From: an uncultured Muribaculaceae bacterium
Lineage (GTDB): Bacteria > Bacteroidota > Bacteroidia > Bacteroidales > Muribaculaceae
Length of the DNA: 64,000 nucleotides
Direction of reading: 5' to 3'
Assembly (NCBI GenBank): GCA_944321705.1
Contig: CALUMG010000005.1
Span: 1-64,000 of the forward strand
In this document: positions 16,139 to 26,194 of the stretch, piece by piece
Layout: each line of letters begins with the position of its first letter
Position numbering within the stretch: the stretch's first letter is position 1
Position numbers and translations under genes: made by a program
Notes under the pieces: model-generated
What the model was told of the DNA's origin: nothing
What the model saw: only the letters and a program-made list of their open reading frames with translations
Database searches by the model: none

Positions 16139-17773
16139 ATGAAAGCAAGTAAAGACCCTTTGGTGTGGCTACCCCTTGCCATTTCAATAGCCATCATCGG
16201 AGGAATGTTCATAGGCGACATATTTTCGGGCAAACAGTATGTGGTTGACTATGACCGCAAATTAAATACCATCTTGAACCTTGTGGCCGATGACTATGTC
16301 GACACCGTAAAAATCAACGATTTGGTGGAGCAAGCTGTTCCCGGACTGTTGGAGAGTCTTGACCCACATACGGTTTATATTCCTGCAAAGGATCTTACGG
16401 CTGTCAACGACGAGCTTGAAGGTAGCTTCAGCGGCATAGGCATTTCGTTGACTGTCTTTGATGACACAGCAACAGTGCTGCAAGTGATTCCGGGAGGCCC
16501 ATCGGAAAAGGCCGGATTAAGAATTGGGGACAGAATAGTGACAATTAACGATTCTACATTTGTCAGCCCCAAACTTGATTTGGAAGAAGTCGTCAGGAAC
16601 TTGAAAGGTCCTAAAGGATCGGTCGTGAAACTTGGAATCAAGCGCAGTGACAAATTGGAATTGCAGCCCTATGAAGTGGTTCGCGGAGATATTCCGGTGA
16701 AGTCGGTGGATGCGGCTTACATGGCCGACAAGGTGACAGGATATGTGAAAGTGAACAAGTTTGGAAGAACGACATACGACGAATTTTTCAATGCACTTGT
16801 AAAACTGAAAGATGAAGGCGCAAAACGGTATATAGTTGACTTGCGCGGTAATGCCGGAGGATATATGGAAATGGCTATCTTAATGGCCAATGAATTTCTT
16901 CCCGAAAACCAACTGATAGTATTTACAAAGGGACGTGAGAAGCGCAATGACATGCAGGTGTGGAGCGATGGAACGGGGTCGTTCCAAGATAGCGAGCTGA
17001 TTGTACTCATGGACGAATTTTCGGCCAGCGCGAGCGAGATTTTCGCCGGAGCAATTCAAGACAATGACCGTGGGTTGATAGTGGGTCGCCGTTCGTTTGG
17101 CAAAGGTCTTGTGCAACAACAGTTCACCTTGCCCGACAGCAGCGCGATAAGAATGACCATTGCCCGTTATTACACACCTACGGGCCGATGCATCCAAAAA
17201 GATTACAAGAAAGGTGATGGAGATTACAATCTTGAAGTGTTTGCCCGTTACAGCCACGGGGAGATTTACAGCCAAGACAGTATTCGCATAGACTCAACTC
17301 AGATATTTGTCACGACGCATGGCCGCAAAGTATATGGCGGAGGTGGCATAATTCCCGATATTTTTGTTCCTAACGACACTTCGGGCATAACGAATTATTA
17401 TATGAAAGTAGCTAATGCCCGTTTGTTGCAGAAGTTTGCGTTTACCTATGTGGACAGAAACAGGGAAGAACTGAGCAAGCTGAAAGATTATAAGCAATTT
17501 TTGCGCATATTGCCAAGCAATGACGTGCTGCTTAATGATTTCGTGTATTACGCGTCCAGGAACGGCGTCCCTGCAAGATGGTATTACATAAATATTTCCC
17601 GCGACTTGATAACCACGCAGCTAAAGGCGTTGATAGCCCGGGACTTATTTGGTGATGATGCTTTCTATTACATCTACAACCGGAACGACAATAATATCGA
17701 GGAGGCCATAAAGGCGTTCAACAAACACTTGGCGGCATTCCCTATAACATCCTCTTCGGAGGACGAGAAATAG
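16139..17773 (+). CDS. C-terminal processing protease, S41 family (CtpA-like)
   Basis: 544 residues. An N-terminal hydrophobic helix (VWLPLAISIAIIGGMFIGDIF) anchors or exports it. Then come the S41 N-terminal helical part, a PDZ domain (~100-180, with GGPSEKAGLRIGDRIVTIN) and the protease core. MDEFSASASEIFAGA (from 291) carries the nucleophile and SFGKGLVQ the general-base Lys322. A C-terminal extension of ~150 residues follows. These proteases trim C termini of periplasmic proteins. The gene is 9 bases upstream of the folate cyclo-ligase gene. Confidence 0.92.
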   Translation: MKASKDPLVWLPLAISIAIIGGMFIGDIFSGKQYVVDYDRKLNTILNLVADDYVDTVKINDLVEQAVPGLLESLDPHTVYIPAKDLTAVNDELEGSFSGIGISLTVFDDTATVLQVIPGGPSEKAGLRIGDRIVTINDSTFVSPKLDLEEVVRNLKGPKGSVVKLGIKRSDKLELQPYEVVRGDIPVKSVDAAYMADKVTGYVKVNKFGRTTYDEFFNALVKLKDEGAKRYIVDLRGNAGGYMEMAILMANEFLPENQLIVFTKGREKRNDMQVWSDGTGSFQDSELIVLMDEFSASASEIFAGAIQDNDRGLIVGRRSFGKGLVQQQFTLPDSSAIRMTIARYYTPTGRCIQKDYKKGDGDYNLEVFARYSHGEIYSQDSIRIDSTQIFVTTHGRKVYGGGGIIPDIFVPNDTSGITNYYMKVANARLLQKFAFTYVDRNREELSKLKDYKQFLRILPSNDVLLNDFVYYASRNGVPARWYYINISRDLITTQLKALIARDLFGDDAFYYIYNRNDNNIEEAIKAFNKHLAAFPITSSSEDEK

Positions 17774-17782
17774 ACTGTTCTC

Positions 17783-18343
17783 ATGGACAAGCGCGAGTTG
17801 AGAGCTGCCATGCGTGAGCTGAAGCGCATCCTGCTTCCGTGCATAGATAGGCAGCGGTGTGAAGATGCAGTGTTTTCGGCGATAGAATCCTTGCGAGAGT
17901 TTACCTGTTCTCGCAATATATTGATGTATTGCTCACTTGCCGATGAATTGCCAACGATGTCTACGTTGAATCGATGGAGAGCGACAGGCAAGCAAGTTTA
18001 TTTACCTCGCGTGAATGGCGATTTTCTCGACATAATGCCTTATGATCCCGAGTGCATGGAAAAAGGGGCATTTGGAATCAATGAGCCGGCATCAGGCATT
18101 AAGGTGAGGCCGGAAACTATCGACATGGTAGTTGTGCCAGGTATGGCATTTGATTGCGAAGGGAATCGCTTGGGTCGTGGTCGCGGGTTTTATGACAGGC
18201 TGCTTTCAGGCATGAAGTCAACGGTAATTACCGTCGGTGTCGGATATGATTTCCAGTTGCTCGATCATGTGCCTGTCGACGAACATGACATGAAACTTGA
18301 TTATGTGGCAACTCCAAGTTGCATTATCATCAAAAAGAAATAA
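17783..18343 (+). CDS. 5-formyltetrahydrofolate cyclo-ligase
   Basis: 186 residues, the usual size. The N terminus (MDKRELRAAMRELKRIL) is the conserved start of the family. VVPGMAFDCEGNRLGRGRGFYDR is the signature that binds ATP and folate. The enzyme converts 5-formyl-THF to 5,10-methenyl-THF using ATP. It is embedded in a tight plus-strand gene run. Confidence 0.92.
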   Translation: MDKRELRAAMRELKRILLPCIDRQRCEDAVFSAIESLREFTCSRNILMYCSLADELPTMSTLNRWRATGKQVYLPRVNGDFLDIMPYDPECMEKGAFGINEPASGIKVRPETIDMVVVPGMAFDCEGNRLGRGRGFYDRLLSGMKSTVITVGVGYDFQLLDHVPVDEHDMKLDYVATPSCIIIKKK

Positions 18344-18354
18344 AAACATATAAC

Positions 18355-19065
18355 ATGGCTCTCATAAACAAAGAAGACAAGTTGTGCGATGTCATAATAA
18401 TCGAACCTACGGTTATTTCGGTGCTTAACCGTTTCAACATATTCCTTGGTGTTGGAGACAAGAGTGTGGAACAAATATGCGAGGAAAAAAATCTTGATGT
18501 GGATTTCTTCCTTACGATTCTCAATACCTACATGAATGAGGAATATTTCCCCGAGAAGTTGCTCAAGTCGTTTGACGCGACATTGATAGTGGGTTACCTT
18601 ACCAAGACTAACAAATATTATCAGCAATTCCAGATACCTAACATAGAGCGGCATTTTAATTTGCTCATAGAGCGTAGCCAAGATGACAACAACAATCTGT
18701 CGCTGTTGCGTAAGTTCTTTTTTGAGGTAAAAAGCGAATTGCTTGGCCGCATAGCCGAAGACAGCAACAGATGGTTCAAGGAAATATCCGAACTTGAAAA
18801 GTCCTCTTCCGGTTCTCGTTGTGCATCAGGCGAAATAACGGTGCCACAACCTGTACAGGCAACCGACACTATTGAAGACAAGCTCGGAGACTTGGTAAGC
18901 ATGTTCATAAAGCATCTCACGGGCAGCTATGACTCTAATTTGTGTCTTGCCGTGTTGTATGCCATCATTAATTTAAAGAAGGATATAATTCAAAACGACA
19001 GGATAAGGAACAGGATATTGATGCCGTTATACAACTTCTTGCTTTCCAAAAAGAAAAATGAGTGA
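18355..19065 (+). CDS. RIC/hemerythrin-like protein lacking metal ligands, unknown function
   Basis: About 236 residues from the ATG at 18355; an in-frame start at 18319 would overlap the previous gene. Residues ~10-60 (CDVIIIEPTVISVLNRFNIF, then SVEQICEEKNLDVDFFLTIL) resemble the ScdA N-terminal domain (DUF542) of iron-sulfur repair proteins. The next ~110 residues have the helical pattern of hemerythrin (IVGYLTKTNKYYQQFQIPNIERHFNLL). However, the usual HHxY histidines are replaced by TNKYY, so di-iron binding looks lost. It overlaps the LuxR-type regulator by 8 bases, which implies coupled translation and perhaps a shared pathway. Family similarity is read by eye. Confidence 0.55.
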   Translation: MALINKEDKLCDVIIIEPTVISVLNRFNIFLGVGDKSVEQICEEKNLDVDFFLTILNTYMNEEYFPEKLLKSFDATLIVGYLTKTNKYYQQFQIPNIERHFNLLIERSQDDNNNLSLLRKFFFEVKSELLGRIAEDSNRWFKEISELEKSSSGSRCASGEITVPQPVQATDTIEDKLGDLVSMFIKHLTGSYDSNLCLAVLYAIINLKKDIIQNDRIRNRILMPLYNFLLSKKKNE

Positions 19066-19603
19066 ATTGTCGACTGTAATCATAGCTAAAGACACGTTGC
19101 GTGCCTTGGGCATGAAATATTTGCTTGAGAGCATGTTTGACATGAAATCGGCAGTATTCAATGATTATGCCGATGGCAAGTTGCCGGACGATGTTGACAG
19201 GTATGACCTCATAGTCGTCGACGAGGCTTTGTGCTTGTCAAATTTGGATTATCTCATTCCTAAAAAGAACAGGACAGTCATTCTTGCCGACCATGACATG
19301 GCCGGACATTCTTGGCAATATGTCAACAGCAATGCCGATGAAAACACAATCATAGAATCCCTTGCCTCGATAATAAAAAAACTGAAACGTGTCAATTCGG
19401 GACAAGACGGATTGTCGGCTCGTGAAATAGACGTTCTTAAACTTGTCGCGACAGGATTGACAAACAAGGAGATAGCCGACCGACTCAACATCAGTATCAA
19501 TACCGTGCTTTCTCACAGAAAGAACATCTCGGCCAAGTTGGGCATAAAGAGCGTGTCGGGACTTAGCGTGTATGCCATGATGAACGGGTATATTAATTCT
19601 TAA
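19058..19603 (+). CDS. LuxR/NarL-type response regulator with atypical receiver
   Basis: 181 residues. The C terminus is a clear LuxR HTH: LSAREIDVLKLVATGLTNKEIADRLNISINTVLSHRKNI. The N-terminal ~115 residues have a receiver-like outline (STVIIAKDTLRALGMKYLL; DLIVVDEALCL). The acidic pair that binds Mg is reduced to AKD, and the conserved K/T region is not recognisable, so control by phosphorylation is doubtful. No histidine kinase gene is nearby. The overlap with the hemerythrin-like protein suggests that protein is its partner. Confidence 0.85.
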   Translation: MSELSTVIIAKDTLRALGMKYLLESMFDMKSAVFNDYADGKLPDDVDRYDLIVVDEALCLSNLDYLIPKKNRTVILADHDMAGHSWQYVNSNADENTIIESLASIIKKLKRVNSGQDGLSAREIDVLKLVATGLTNKEIADRLNISINTVLSHRKNISAKLGIKSVSGLSVYAMMNGYINS

Positions 19604-19615
19604 AACTTAGTTATT

Positions 19616-22429
19616 ATGAAAATTATAAGACTTATATTATCCATCGTGTTGCTTGCAGTAGGTATTTCAACGTCGGCCGCTGCCGGCAAGACACTCGATG
19701 AGCAATTTCCGCTTGATTCGGCAGTACGCTACGGAGTGCTGCCCAATGGACTGACTTATTACATCTTGCATAATGAAGAACCAAAGAATCGGGCAGAGTT
19801 CCACATAGCGCAGAAGGTCGGTTCCATATTGGAGGAAGAAAACCAGCGAGGGCTGGCACATTTTCTTGAACACATGGCATTCAATGGTACTGAGCATTTC
19901 CCGGGCAAGAGCATGCTTGAATATTTGCAGGATAACGGCATGCGCTTTGGCAGTGACATTAATGCGTACACAGGATTTGACGAGACGGTGTATCGTGTGT
20001 CGAATGTTCCGACACAGCGCGAGAGCCTGTTGGATTCCACGTTGCTTGTCCTCTATGACTGGGCATGTGGCATTTCACTGGACGCAAAAGAGATAGACAA
20101 GGAGCGTGGCGTGATAAGGGAAGAATGGCGTTCACGAGGCAATGCCACGCAACGCATGTATGACGCGGTTCTGCCGGTCATATTCCATGACAGCCGTTAT
20201 GCCGACCGGATGCCGATTGGTACAATGGAAGTGGTGATGAATTTCAAACCCGAAGAATTGCGCGATTATTATCATCGTTGGTATCGTCCTGACCAGCAAG
20301 GATTGATAATAGTGGGAGACTTTGATGCCGACCGCATGGAGCAAAAGGTCATCGAGATGTTTGGCAAAATAAAGATGCCCGAAAATGCTCCCGAGCGAGT
20401 ATATTTCCAAGTTCCCGACCATAAAGGCATAGATTATGCTTCTTACGCCGATCCGGAGGCTTCGATGACTCTTGTATATTTGTTTTTCCAGCATGAGGCA
20501 ACTCCGTTTTCGCAAAAAAACACTCGCGGTTATCTTAAGAAAGAATTGACGGGCATGTTAAGCTCGGTAATGCTCGCGTCCCGTTTTGCCGAATTGGCTC
20601 AAAAGCCCGATGCGCCTTTCAATTATGCAGTGGGACAGGACGGGCAATTTTTCATAACGCCGACCAAGGATGCTTATATGCTTATTGCATCGGCCAAGGA
20701 TGGGATGACAATGGAAACTTTCAAGACCATTCTTACTGAAGCGCAACGATTGAATTTGCATGGATTCACGGCAGGGGAGCTGGAAAGGGCAAAAGCTGAT
20801 GTAAGATTGCAAATAGAGCATACTTATGCCGAACGCAACAAGTTGCGTAGCAATTCGTTGGCCGAATCATTAATAACTCATTTCACGCAAGGCGGATATT
20901 GGCCCGGAATTGAGATTGAGACATGTGAATCGCTTGAATTATTGCCCGAAATCACGCTTGAGGATGTGTCGGAGTTTGTTGAGAATGCCATCTCGGAAGA
21001 CAATGTGAGCCTTATAATATCGGGACAGGAGAAGGAAGGCGTGACATATCCGACAAAGGAAGAGATAGAAAAAGCGTTTAATGAAGTGTTGTCATCGAGT
21101 GTAGATGCTTATGTAGACAATACCCCTGATGAACCATTGATTCCGAACGAACCTGTCGCCGGCAGCATAGTAGAAGAGGCATATGATGACGAACTTGGAA
21201 TAACGGTGTGGAAATTGTCGAACGGCGCGACCGTATATCTGAAACCTACCGATTTCAAGAATAACGAGATAAACATGAATGCTGTGAGCATAGGCGGCGA
21301 GTGGGCCTATGGCGGCGAGACTTCTCCTGAGTTGAAATTGCTCAACGATGTCATTGACAATAGTACCGTCGGTTCATTTACCCGTACCGACCTCGGAAAA
21401 CGTCTTGCCGGGAAAGGGGTGAATGTGGATTTCAATCTCTACTCGGCCACTGAGGCCATGACGGGAATTTGTGTCAAGAAAGACATTGAGACCATGTTTC
21501 AGCTTAATTACCTAATGTTTACCGAGGTAAACAAGGATGAGCAGGCCGTGGACGCGCTGTGCAGCCGCTTGTCGTCGCAGTTGGCTTTGCGCGACAAGAA
21601 TCCAAGCTATATTTTCAGAGATTCGGTGATGGCAACCTTGTATTCGCACAATCCGCTGTATGAATATGTCACCGAAGAAGATTTGCGTGAATTTAACTAT
21701 GACAAGTGTCTTGCCTTGTATCGGGAGAGAATGGCAAATGCAGGAGATTTCACATTCTCATTTGTGGGGAATTTTGACGTTGACAGTTTGCGCCCGTTGG
21801 TGGAAAAATATGTGGCATCGCTTCCCGATAATGGCAAGCGTGAAAAGGTCTCTTACACTGTTTCGTGCGTGGATGGCATATTGGACAATCGTTTCAAGCT
21901 GCCGATGTTGACACCCAAGACCATAGTATTATCCAATTTCTCGGGACAAAATGAATATTCGGTACACGATGCACTGATGTTTAATTTGTTAAGCAATGTC
22001 ATGGATATTGTGTACACGGCTACTATTCGTGAAGAAGAAGGAGGAACGTATGGTGTCGGGGTGAATGGCGACTTGTCGCAATTTACTGATGAATGGTCGT
22101 TCACGTTCCAATTCTCGACAAATGCCGAGCAGATGGAATCGTTATTGCAACGGGCAAATGATGAATTGCAAAATGTGATAACCAATGGAGCAGAAGAGGC
22201 TGAGTTCAACAAAGTCAAGCTTGCTGCCATCAAGCAATATGAAAATAGCGTGAGAACCAACGGTTATTGGTTGAGTGTATTGAATGACAAGGCGTTAGGC
22301 GTAGATAGCTATGCAGGTTTCAGGGAAATGCTTGAAAATGTCACGCTTGAAGAATTTAACGCATTTATAAAGAAGCTCGATTTCACTAAAAACCGGGTCA
22401 CAGTTGTGATGGAAGGAGTGGAAAAATAG
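19616..22429 (+). CDS. M16 family zinc protease, full length, exported
   Basis: 937 residues with a signal peptide (MKIIRLILSIVLLAVGISTS). The first half has the inverted zinc motif HFLEH (H82, E85, H86) in RGLAHFLEHMAFNGT, with the distal glutamate in KERGVIREEWR. The second half is the inactive M16 repeat (SFVGNFDVDSLRPLVEKYVASLP). A single chain with two halves is the pitrilysin/PqqL-like layout. It is expected to degrade peptides in the periplasm. A strong terminator follows. Confidence 0.92.
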   Translation: MKIIRLILSIVLLAVGISTSAAAGKTLDEQFPLDSAVRYGVLPNGLTYYILHNEEPKNRAEFHIAQKVGSILEEENQRGLAHFLEHMAFNGTEHFPGKSMLEYLQDNGMRFGSDINAYTGFDETVYRVSNVPTQRESLLDSTLLVLYDWACGISLDAKEIDKERGVIREEWRSRGNATQRMYDAVLPVIFHDSRYADRMPIGTMEVVMNFKPEELRDYYHRWYRPDQQGLIIVGDFDADRMEQKVIEMFGKIKMPENAPERVYFQVPDHKGIDYASYADPEASMTLVYLFFQHEATPFSQKNTRGYLKKELTGMLSSVMLASRFAELAQKPDAPFNYAVGQDGQFFITPTKDAYMLIASAKDGMTMETFKTILTEAQRLNLHGFTAGELERAKADVRLQIEHTYAERNKLRSNSLAESLITHFTQGGYWPGIEIETCESLELLPEITLEDVSEFVENAISEDNVSLIISGQEKEGVTYPTKEEIEKAFNEVLSSSVDAYVDNTPDEPLIPNEPVAGSIVEEAYDDELGITVWKLSNGATVYLKPTDFKNNEINMNAVSIGGEWAYGGETSPELKLLNDVIDNSTVGSFTRTDLGKRLAGKGVNVDFNLYSATEAMTGICVKKDIETMFQLNYLMFTEVNKDEQAVDALCSRLSSQLALRDKNPSYIFRDSVMATLYSHNPLYEYVTEEDLREFNYDKCLALYRERMANAGDFTFSFVGNFDVDSLRPLVEKYVASLPDNGKREKVSYTVSCVDGILDNRFKLPMLTPKTIVLSNFSGQNEYSVHDALMFNLLSNVMDIVYTATIREEEGGTYGVGVNGDLSQFTDEWSFTFQFSTNAEQMESLLQRANDELQNVITNGAEEAEFNKVKLAAIKQYENSVRTNGYWLSVLNDKALGVDSYAGFREMLENVTLEEFNAFIKKLDFTKNRVTVVMEGVEK

Positions 22430-22474
22430 ATTGTACGAAATTGTTAATGCGATTATTTCCGTTAAGATAGAATT

Positions 22475-22509
22475 ACACCGAGGAGGAATTTTATGAGCCT
22501 CCTCGGTGT
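22475..22509 (+). terminator. Terminator after the M16 protease gene
   Basis: Arms ACACCGAGGAGG (22475-22486) and CCTCCTCGGTGT (22498-22509) make a perfect 12-bp stem followed by TTCTTGTTT. It lies between two converging genes. Confidence 0.8.
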
Positions 22510-22516
22510 TTCTTGT

Positions 22517-23734
22517 TTAAAAGTTTATGGATGTTGCTCCTCCTATGATGATGGATTGGGCAATCTTGTCGTTCCCGGGAACATAAGAACCGGTAAAACC
22601 GTAATCGCAATATATCCTTGCGCCGAAATTCTCGGTTGACTTGAATGAAATTGACAGCCCGGTTTCAAATCCCGGAGTCGATTTCCCGCCTATCGAGCAA
22701 TCAGTCAAAGAGCATTTGCCGTAATAATTGTATCCGGCGGTAACTTTTGCCCCGATGCCGAGCCTTGTGAATATGGGATAAGAAAAATATGCTCCGCAGT
22801 ATAGACGTCCGGCTTTCATGGGTTCTTGCGCAAGATTGCCGTTGTATTTCACAGGCAAGGCAGAAATGCCGGTATTGCCGCCTATTCCTATGTAGGGATT
22901 GAAGAAATATGCGCCTTGGATGCCTGTGCTAGCTCCGGTTGATAATTCTATTTTACCTCCCGGCAGTGTATAATTGGTGAGTGACAGGTTCATGCCGAGG
23001 TCTATCGACAAGAACGATGGCGACTCCCACCGGTAGAAATCTTGATCGGAGAAATAGTCGGTGATTCCTTTGTCTTTAAAAACGATGTCACCGATGAAAT
23101 AACCCAATTCGGTCGATAATACTCCGATGCCGGCACCCACAAGGATGTCGCTCATCCAGTGCCTGTTGTGCAACATGCGGCTTGTGGCCGTGGTCGCTGC
23201 GATGGCATAACTTCCGAGGCTTATCCAAGGACTTATGTGACCGTATTCTTTATGCAACATGGTTGCCATCATATAAGAAACAGCCGTGTGTCCTGACGGG
23301 AATGAGCGGTTATCTTCCCCGTCGGGACGCATTTCTTTGACTGCGCGTTTAAGATTCTCAGAAACTCCTATCATGATTACAGCCGAGAAGGCATCCGACA
23401 CAAGCAATCGAGGCCAAGAGCTACGGCTTTCCACGCCTGCAATCTTCATCGCAAGCAATGCAGCTCCGGGGGCGTATTGCAGGTAGTCTTCAAATGGGTT
23501 GTCGTAGTGCTTTGCATATGTCGTCGGAGAGTCTTTTAAGTTTCTGTCGGCTCCATATAATGCCATTCCGCCTATGAGCATAGGTGTGCCGGCGTAGATG
23601 GATTTAAAGACCTTGGAATCGGCAATTTTATCAAATTTGTCGCGTTTGGCTGGAATAGTGTCGCAGCGTCCTGCCGCAAATGATGGCATCAAGGTCGTAA
23701 TTATGAATAGTAATGTTATTATCGAGCTTTTCAT
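22517..23734 (-). CDS. PAP2-family phosphatase with C-terminal outer-membrane-like domain
   Basis: 405 residues with a signal peptide. The PAP2 motifs are in order: KEMRP (133-137), PSGH with H149, and SRMLHNRHWMSD. They form the acid phosphatase core that acts on lipid phosphates or pyrophosphates. Residues ~235-405 are strand-rich with alternating hydrophobics and end in SINF, like a small beta-barrel or lipid A-modifying-type domain. Lipid A or undecaprenyl-PP are plausible substrates, not shown. Confidence 0.85.
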   Translation of the reverse strand: MKSSIITLLFIITTLMPSFAAGRCDTIPAKRDKFDKIADSKVFKSIYAGTPMLIGGMALYGADRNLKDSPTTYAKHYDNPFEDYLQYAPGAALLAMKIAGVESRSSWPRLLVSDAFSAVIMIGVSENLKRAVKEMRPDGEDNRSFPSGHTAVSYMMATMLHKEYGHISPWISLGSYAIAATTATSRMLHNRHWMSDILVGAGIGVLSTELGYFIGDIVFKDKGITDYFSDQDFYRWESPSFLSIDLGMNLSLTNYTLPGGKIELSTGASTGIQGAYFFNPYIGIGGNTGISALPVKYNGNLAQEPMKAGRLYCGAYFSYPIFTRLGIGAKVTAGYNYYGKCSLTDCSIGGKSTPGFETGLSISFKSTENFGARIYCDYGFTGSYVPGNDKIAQSIIIGGATSINF

Positions 23735-23806
23735 TATTGCAGATTATTTGTGCAAATATAGCAATCTGTGTCAAAATAATGAAACGGCACCTTACAGAGG
23801 AAAAAG

Positions 23807-24652
23807 TCAATCGGAATTGGAACCAGTGCAAGACAATTGTTCTTCGCCGGTAGTCGTGGCAAGGTGTTCTTCAGTCATTTGCGGCTTGAATGCTGCAAAA
23901 ATCTCTTCTCTGAATTTTGCATTAGTCGACACGCGGTGGTAAGCTATCTTTGATGCTATCTGGTGAGATTCTTTTTTTGTGTAGCCAGATGCTTCCGACA
24001 CGAGTATGTCGCCGATGAATACCGCCGACCTGAAAATGGGACTGTTGTGCCCGTCGTTTGACGTCTCGATTAGGTCAAACTTGATGGGGATATGGTATTT
24101 CTGTCCCCATTCTATCAGTCGCGATTTAAAGTTTATTTCAGTTTTTGCTATTGAATTGATATTGATGTGAGGCTTGATGATTCGTTCGATGACGAACCTC
24201 TTGCATTTGTCGTATCCTCGGTCGAGGTATACAGCTCCGACAAGGGCTTCCACGGCATTGCCGTAGATGTAGGAATTGTGCGACAAAGTGTGTGAAGCCG
24301 ATCTCACGACAGCCTCAAGCCCGATATCTATGCCTATTTTGTTAAGACTTTCGCGTTTTACGATTTTTGAGCGTGTGCTTGTAAGGAATCCTTCGCGTTT
24401 GCGAGGGAACATGCGATAAAGCATGTCGGCGATTATGGCATCGAGTATTGCGTCACCGAGATATTCAAGCCTTTCGTTGTTGGCATAGGTTCCGTTTCCA
24501 AGCTTTACCGGCAACGAGCGATGCACGAAGGCGAGATGGTATAATCTAATGTCTCCCGGATAGAATCCGAGTAATTTAAAACAAAAAGCATAAAACTCCC
24601 TGTCTTTTGTGAAAAGGAGTTTTATGCGTGATAGGATATTGCAACTAAGCAC
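23807..24652 (-). CDS. rnc: Ribonuclease III
   Basis: 281 residues. The signature NERLEYLGDAILDAIIAD (from residue 59) holds the catalytic acidic residues, with the second site near ALVGAVYLDRG. The C-terminal dsRNA-binding domain is FKSRLIEWGQKYHIPIKF to KKESHQIASKIAYH. The enzyme cuts double-stranded RNA in rRNA and mRNA processing. It follows fabF by 15 bases, an arrangement (acpP-fabF-rnc) common in Bacteroidetes. Confidence 0.95.
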   Translation of the reverse strand: MLSCNILSRIKLLFTKDREFYAFCFKLLGFYPGDIRLYHLAFVHRSLPVKLGNGTYANNERLEYLGDAILDAIIADMLYRMFPRKREGFLTSTRSKIVKRESLNKIGIDIGLEAVVRSASHTLSHNSYIYGNAVEALVGAVYLDRGYDKCKRFVIERIIKPHININSIAKTEINFKSRLIEWGQKYHIPIKFDLIETSNDGHNSPIFRSAVFIGDILVSEASGYTKKESHQIASKIAYHRVSTNAKFREEIFAAFKPQMTEEHLATTTGEEQLSCTGSNSD

Positions 24653-24667
24653 AAAACGTGAATTTAA

Positions 24668-25930
24668 TTATTCGGCATATTTCTTGACAATCATGCTTGC
24701 GTTGTGTCCACCAAATCCAAATGTGTTGGAAAGGGCAACATTAACGTCACGTTTTTGAGCTTTGTTAAATGTAAAGTTCAACTTATAGTCGATTTCCGGA
24801 TCCAAATCATCATCGGCATGGTTGATTGTAGGAGGCACGATGCCGTCGGTGATAGTCTTGATACAGAAGAGTATTTCGAGGGCTCCGGTTGCACCGAGCA
24901 AGTGTCCTGTCATTGATTTGGTAGAACTTATGCTCAATTTATAGGCGTCTTCACCCCATACTTCTTTTATAGCTTTGACTTCCGACAAGTCTCCTACCGG
25001 AGTCGATGTTCCGTGCAGGTTGATGTAGTCAACTTCTGCAGGCTTCAGACCGGCATCTTTCAATGCATTGCTCATCACTAATTTAGCACCAAGGCCTTCG
25101 GGATGGCTTGCAGTGATGTGATAAGCATCGGCCGACATTCCACCACCGATAACTTCGGCGTAAATTTTTGCACCACGAGCCTTTGCGTGTTCCAATTCTT
25201 CGAGGACGAGACATGCAGAGCCTTCACCGATGACGAATCCGTCACGAGAACCGCTGAACGGGCGAGAAGCTGTTTCAGGGCTGTCGTTGCGCGTCGAAAG
25301 GGCGTGCATCGAGTTGAAACCTCCTACACCTGCAGGGTAGATGGCTGCTTCTGAACCTCCGCTGACGATAGCGTCGGCCATTCCAAGACGAATATAGTTG
25401 AACGCGTCAATCAAGGCATTCGTTGATGATGCGCAAGCTGAGACGATACCAAAGTTAGGACCACGGAAGCCGTATTCCATTGATATATGGCCTGCTGCGA
25501 TGTCGGCAATCATCTTCGGGATGAAGAATGGATTGTATTTAGGTCCATCGGCAGCATGCAATGCATAATATCCGGCTTCTTCCTCAAATGTGTGCAAACC
25601 TCCGATACCCGACGAGAAGATGACGCCAACGCGGTCGCCGTTTACGCCTTCACCGTTAAGCTTGGCGTCTTCGACTGCTTGTTTGGCTGCCACCAATGCG
25701 TATTGGGCATAGAGATCCAAGGTGCGGAGCTTTTTACGGTCGAAATATTCGGCACCGTTGAAGCCCTTCACCTCGCACGCAAATTTGGTCTTGAACAATG
25801 ATGCGTCGAAATGTGTAATAGGTCCCGCACCGCTTACTCCCGCAATGGCGTTCTGCCATGCAGTTTCCACGTCATTGCCTATAGGCGTGATGGCTCCAAG
25901 ACCTGTTACTACAACTCGTTTTAACTCCAT
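24668..25930 (-). CDS. fabF: 3-oxoacyl-ACP synthase II
   Basis: 420 residues. The Cys-His-His triad is visible: SACASSTNAL with C166, NLHGTSTPVGD and KSMTGHLLGATG. LSNTFGFGGHN is the conserved C-terminal loop. It elongates acyl-ACP with malonyl-ACP. It lies 24 bases downstream of acpP. Confidence 0.96.
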   Translation of the reverse strand: MELKRVVVTGLGAITPIGNDVETAWQNAIAGVSGAGPITHFDASLFKTKFACEVKGFNGAEYFDRKKLRTLDLYAQYALVAAKQAVEDAKLNGEGVNGDRVGVIFSSGIGGLHTFEEEAGYYALHAADGPKYNPFFIPKMIADIAAGHISMEYGFRGPNFGIVSACASSTNALIDAFNYIRLGMADAIVSGGSEAAIYPAGVGGFNSMHALSTRNDSPETASRPFSGSRDGFVIGEGSACLVLEELEHAKARGAKIYAEVIGGGMSADAYHITASHPEGLGAKLVMSNALKDAGLKPAEVDYINLHGTSTPVGDLSEVKAIKEVWGEDAYKLSISSTKSMTGHLLGATGALEILFCIKTITDGIVPPTINHADDDLDPEIDYKLNFTFNKAQKRDVNVALSNTFGFGGHNASMIVKKYAE

Positions 25931-25954
25931 TATTAAATTTTGAAAATTCTTTTT

Positions 25955-26194
25955 TTACTTGTTGGTTTCGGCTTCGATATAGGAGATTGCATCGCCTACT
26001 TTTGTGATGCCTTCTGCTTTGTCGTCAGGGATTGTGATTCCGAATTCTTTTTCGAATTCCATGATCAACTCAACTGTGTCGAGAGAATCAGCTCCAAGGT
26101 CTTGAGCAAATGTAGCTTCTGGTGTTACTTCAGATTCGTTTACTCCAAGTTTCTCTACAATTATTGCTTTTACTTTTTCTGCAACTTCAGACAT
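25955..26194 (-). CDS. acpP: Acyl carrier protein
   Basis: 79 residues, acidic. [12 protein letters not shown] contains the Ser37 that carries 4'-phosphopantetheine. First gene of the acpP-fabF-rnc operon; a minus-strand TACTTTG in the upstream 60 bases may be its -7 box. Confidence 0.97.
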   Translation of the reverse strand: MSEVAEKVKAIIVEKLGVNESEVTPEATFAQDLGADSLDTVELIMEFEKEFGITIPDDKAEGITKVGDAISYIEAETNK

